From: Cryobacterium sp. BB307
Lineage (GTDB): Bacteria; Actinomycetota; Actinomycetes; Actinomycetales; Microbacteriaceae
DNA length: 64,000 nucleotides
Direction: 5' to 3'
Assembly: GCF_012274275.1 (NCBI RefSeq)
Contig: NZ_JAANZA010000001.1
Coordinates: 1,302,001-1,366,000 of the forward strand
Shown: in pieces, positions 62,993 through 64,000 of the stretch
Position numbering within the stretch: the stretch's first letter is position 1
How the letters are laid out: every line of letters begins with the position of its first letter
Translations under genes and position numbers: made by a program
The notes under the pieces: generated by a model
What the model was told of the DNA's origin: nothing
The model's database searches: none
The model's input: the letters and a program-made list of their open reading frames with translations, nothing else

Positions 62993-63891
62993 CAGCGCCG
63001 GACTACCGCGCCCGCATGATCCCGGTGCGCGGCGGAGAACTCGCGGTGGGCAGCTGGGGGCCGGAGGAGGGACCGACCATCCTCGCGGTGCACGGCGTGA
63101 CGGCGAGCCACATGACCTGGCCGTACCTCAGCGAGGCGCTGCCCGGCGTGCGCATCATCGCGCCGGACCTGCGCGGCCGCGGCCGCAGCAACCGGCTGCC
63201 GGGACCGTACGGCATGCCATCACACGCCGACGACCTGGCTGCGGTGCTCGACGCATTCGGGGTCGAGCGGCCGGTTGTCGTCGGGCACTCTATGGGCGGG
63301 TTCGCGTCCGTGGTGTTCGCCCACCGGCATCCGGAGCGAGTCGCGGAGCTCGTACTGGTCGACGGCGGTCTTCCGCTGACCGTGCCGGAGGGCATGTCCG
63401 ATGCCGACTTCACCCGGGCGGTGCTCGGCCCGGCGCAGGAGCGGCTGTCGATGACCTTCCCGACGCGGGCGGCCTACGTCGAGTTCTGGAAAGAGCATCC
63501 GGCGTTCGCCGACGACCTCAACGATGTCGTGCTCGACTACATCGACTACGACCTGGACGGCAGCGAACCCGAGCTGCGCCCGTCGACCAGCTACCAGGCG
63601 GTCGCAGAGGACTCCGCCGAGCTGTCCGGCAGCGACTCGGTCATGTCGGCGCTGACCGGGATGACCCACGACGCGACCTTCCTTCGCGCACCCCGCGGGC
63701 TCATGAACGCGGCTCCGCTGTACACGAGCGAGCAGGTGGCAGGCTGGGCGGAGCGCTTCCCACGGATCTCCACGCTGGAGGTCGACGATGTCAATCACTA
63801 CACGATCGTGCTCGGAGGAAGGGGCGCCCGCGTAGTCGCGGCTGTGGTTCAGGATGCGCTCGCCCGGGCTGAGAAGAAAGCGGGAGTCTGA
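62989..63891 (+). CDS. Alpha/beta hydrolase
   Basis: About 300 residues. Nucleophile elbow GHSMGG, oxyanion region HGVTASHMTW, ALPGVRIIAPDLRGRGRSNRLP, and a terminal His in DVNHYTIVLGG. No signal peptide, so it acts inside the cell. Its position between a hydroxybutyrate-dehydrogenase-like gene and a CoA-transferase suggests cleavage of an ester or oligomer of a hydroxy-acid, or of an imported ester. That substrate is inference. Confidence 0.85.
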   Translation: MTAPDYRARMIPVRGGELAVGSWGPEEGPTILAVHGVTASHMTWPYLSEALPGVRIIAPDLRGRGRSNRLPGPYGMPSHADDLAAVLDAFGVERPVVVGHSMGGFASVVFAHRHPERVAELVLVDGGLPLTVPEGMSDADFTRAVLGPAQERLSMTFPTRAAYVEFWKEHPAFADDLNDVVLDYIDYDLDGSEPELRPSTSYQAVAEDSAELSGSDSVMSALTGMTHDATFLRAPRGLMNAAPLYTSEQVAGWAERFPRISTLEVDDVNHYTIVLGGRGARVVAAVVQDALARAEKKAGV

Positions 63892-64000
63892 ATGACTGGA
63901 ATCGACAAGAGGGTCGCCTCACCGGCCGAAGCGGTCGCCGACATCGGCGACGGTGCCAGCATTGCCGTCGGCGGGTTCGGCCTGAGCGGCAACCCGATGA
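63892..64000 (+). CDS. 3-oxoacid CoA-transferase subunit A, truncated by window edge
   Basis: Only about 36 residues lie in the window. KRVASPAEAVADIGDGASIAVGGFGLSGNP matches the N-terminus of subunit A of succinyl-CoA:3-ketoacid CoA-transferase (typically DGxxIxVGGFGLxGxP). It starts directly after the hydrolase stop. With subunit B, presumably next, it would convert acetoacetate to acetoacetyl-CoA, the substrate of the thiolase at 53980-55155. Confidence 0.82.
   Translation, partial: MTGIDKRVASPAEAVADIGDGASIAVGGFGLSGNPM

Overview
The window is high-GC bacterial DNA, densely coded on both strands. It fits an actinobacterium of the Microbacteriaceae type. The evidence is the GlgE-type glycogen pathway, an MshA-like mycothiol glycosyltransferase, an LmeA/DUF2993 protein, a RamB-like regulator, GTP-dependent PEP carboxykinase, a DUF222-HNH endonuclease, frequent GTG starts, many ATGA/GTGA overlaps, and frequent TANNNT-N6-8-RTG leaderless promoters. 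There is no rRNA, prophage, insertion sequence or CRISPR array. One tRNA, tRNA-Arg(CCG), is present. No stretch over 300 bases lacks a gene; the longest gaps are described in the feature list.

Region 1 (1-11.2 kb): end of a CnoX-like thioredoxin/TPR protein, glgB and glgE on the minus strand, then a five-gene plus-strand locus (5218-8559). That locus encodes three proteins with alternate (SipW-type) signal peptides or related leaders, an LPXTG-anchored protein and a dedicated SipW-type signal peptidase. Glycogen phosphorylase glgP follows. Region 2 (11.2-17 kb): a small unknown protein, an LCP cell-wall ligase, a GntR/ABC transporter operon, an amidase and an HExxH membrane protein. Region 3 (17-25.6 kb): MshA-like transferase, a pyridine-nucleotide disulfide oxidoreductase, a crotonase, an arginase-family enzyme, then a PspA / TPM-domain / membrane protein / ECF sigma group that looks like an envelope-stress module. 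Region 4 (25.7-34.4 kb): pckG divergent from a RamB-like regulator, glycerate kinase, DUF1801, a YciI + ECF42 pair, a SulP transporter and a small zinc ribbon.

Region 5 (34.4-39.2 kb): an M20 hydrolase translationally coupled to an Orn/Lys/Arg decarboxylase, then an aquaporin and an ArsO-like flavoprotein facing each other across a region with inverted repeats. Region 6 (39.2-53.9 kb): tRNA-Arg, lipoprotein, argS, lmeA-like gene, ligA, a DUF222-HNH gene bracketed by repeats, asparaginase, OsmC, a double-FKBP lipoprotein, dxr, a Ser/Thr kinase-lipoprotein pair and the site-2 protease rseP. Region 7 (54-64 kb): a thiolase divergent from an operon running off the window end. The operon holds a Liv-type ABC transporter, acyl-CoA synthetase, TetR regulator, 3-hydroxybutyrate-dehydrogenase-like SDR, alpha/beta hydrolase and a CoA-transferase subunit. 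Together these read as a module for taking up a short hydroxy- or keto-acid (3-hydroxybutyrate/acetoacetate or an ester) and converting it to acetyl-CoA.

The most promising less-described items are the SipW-type surface-protein locus with its structured leader and intra-operon hairpin, the hydroxybutyrate-type operon with its own ABC importer, and the repeat-bracketed DUF222-HNH gene. Functions are inferred by reading motifs; no database search was run.
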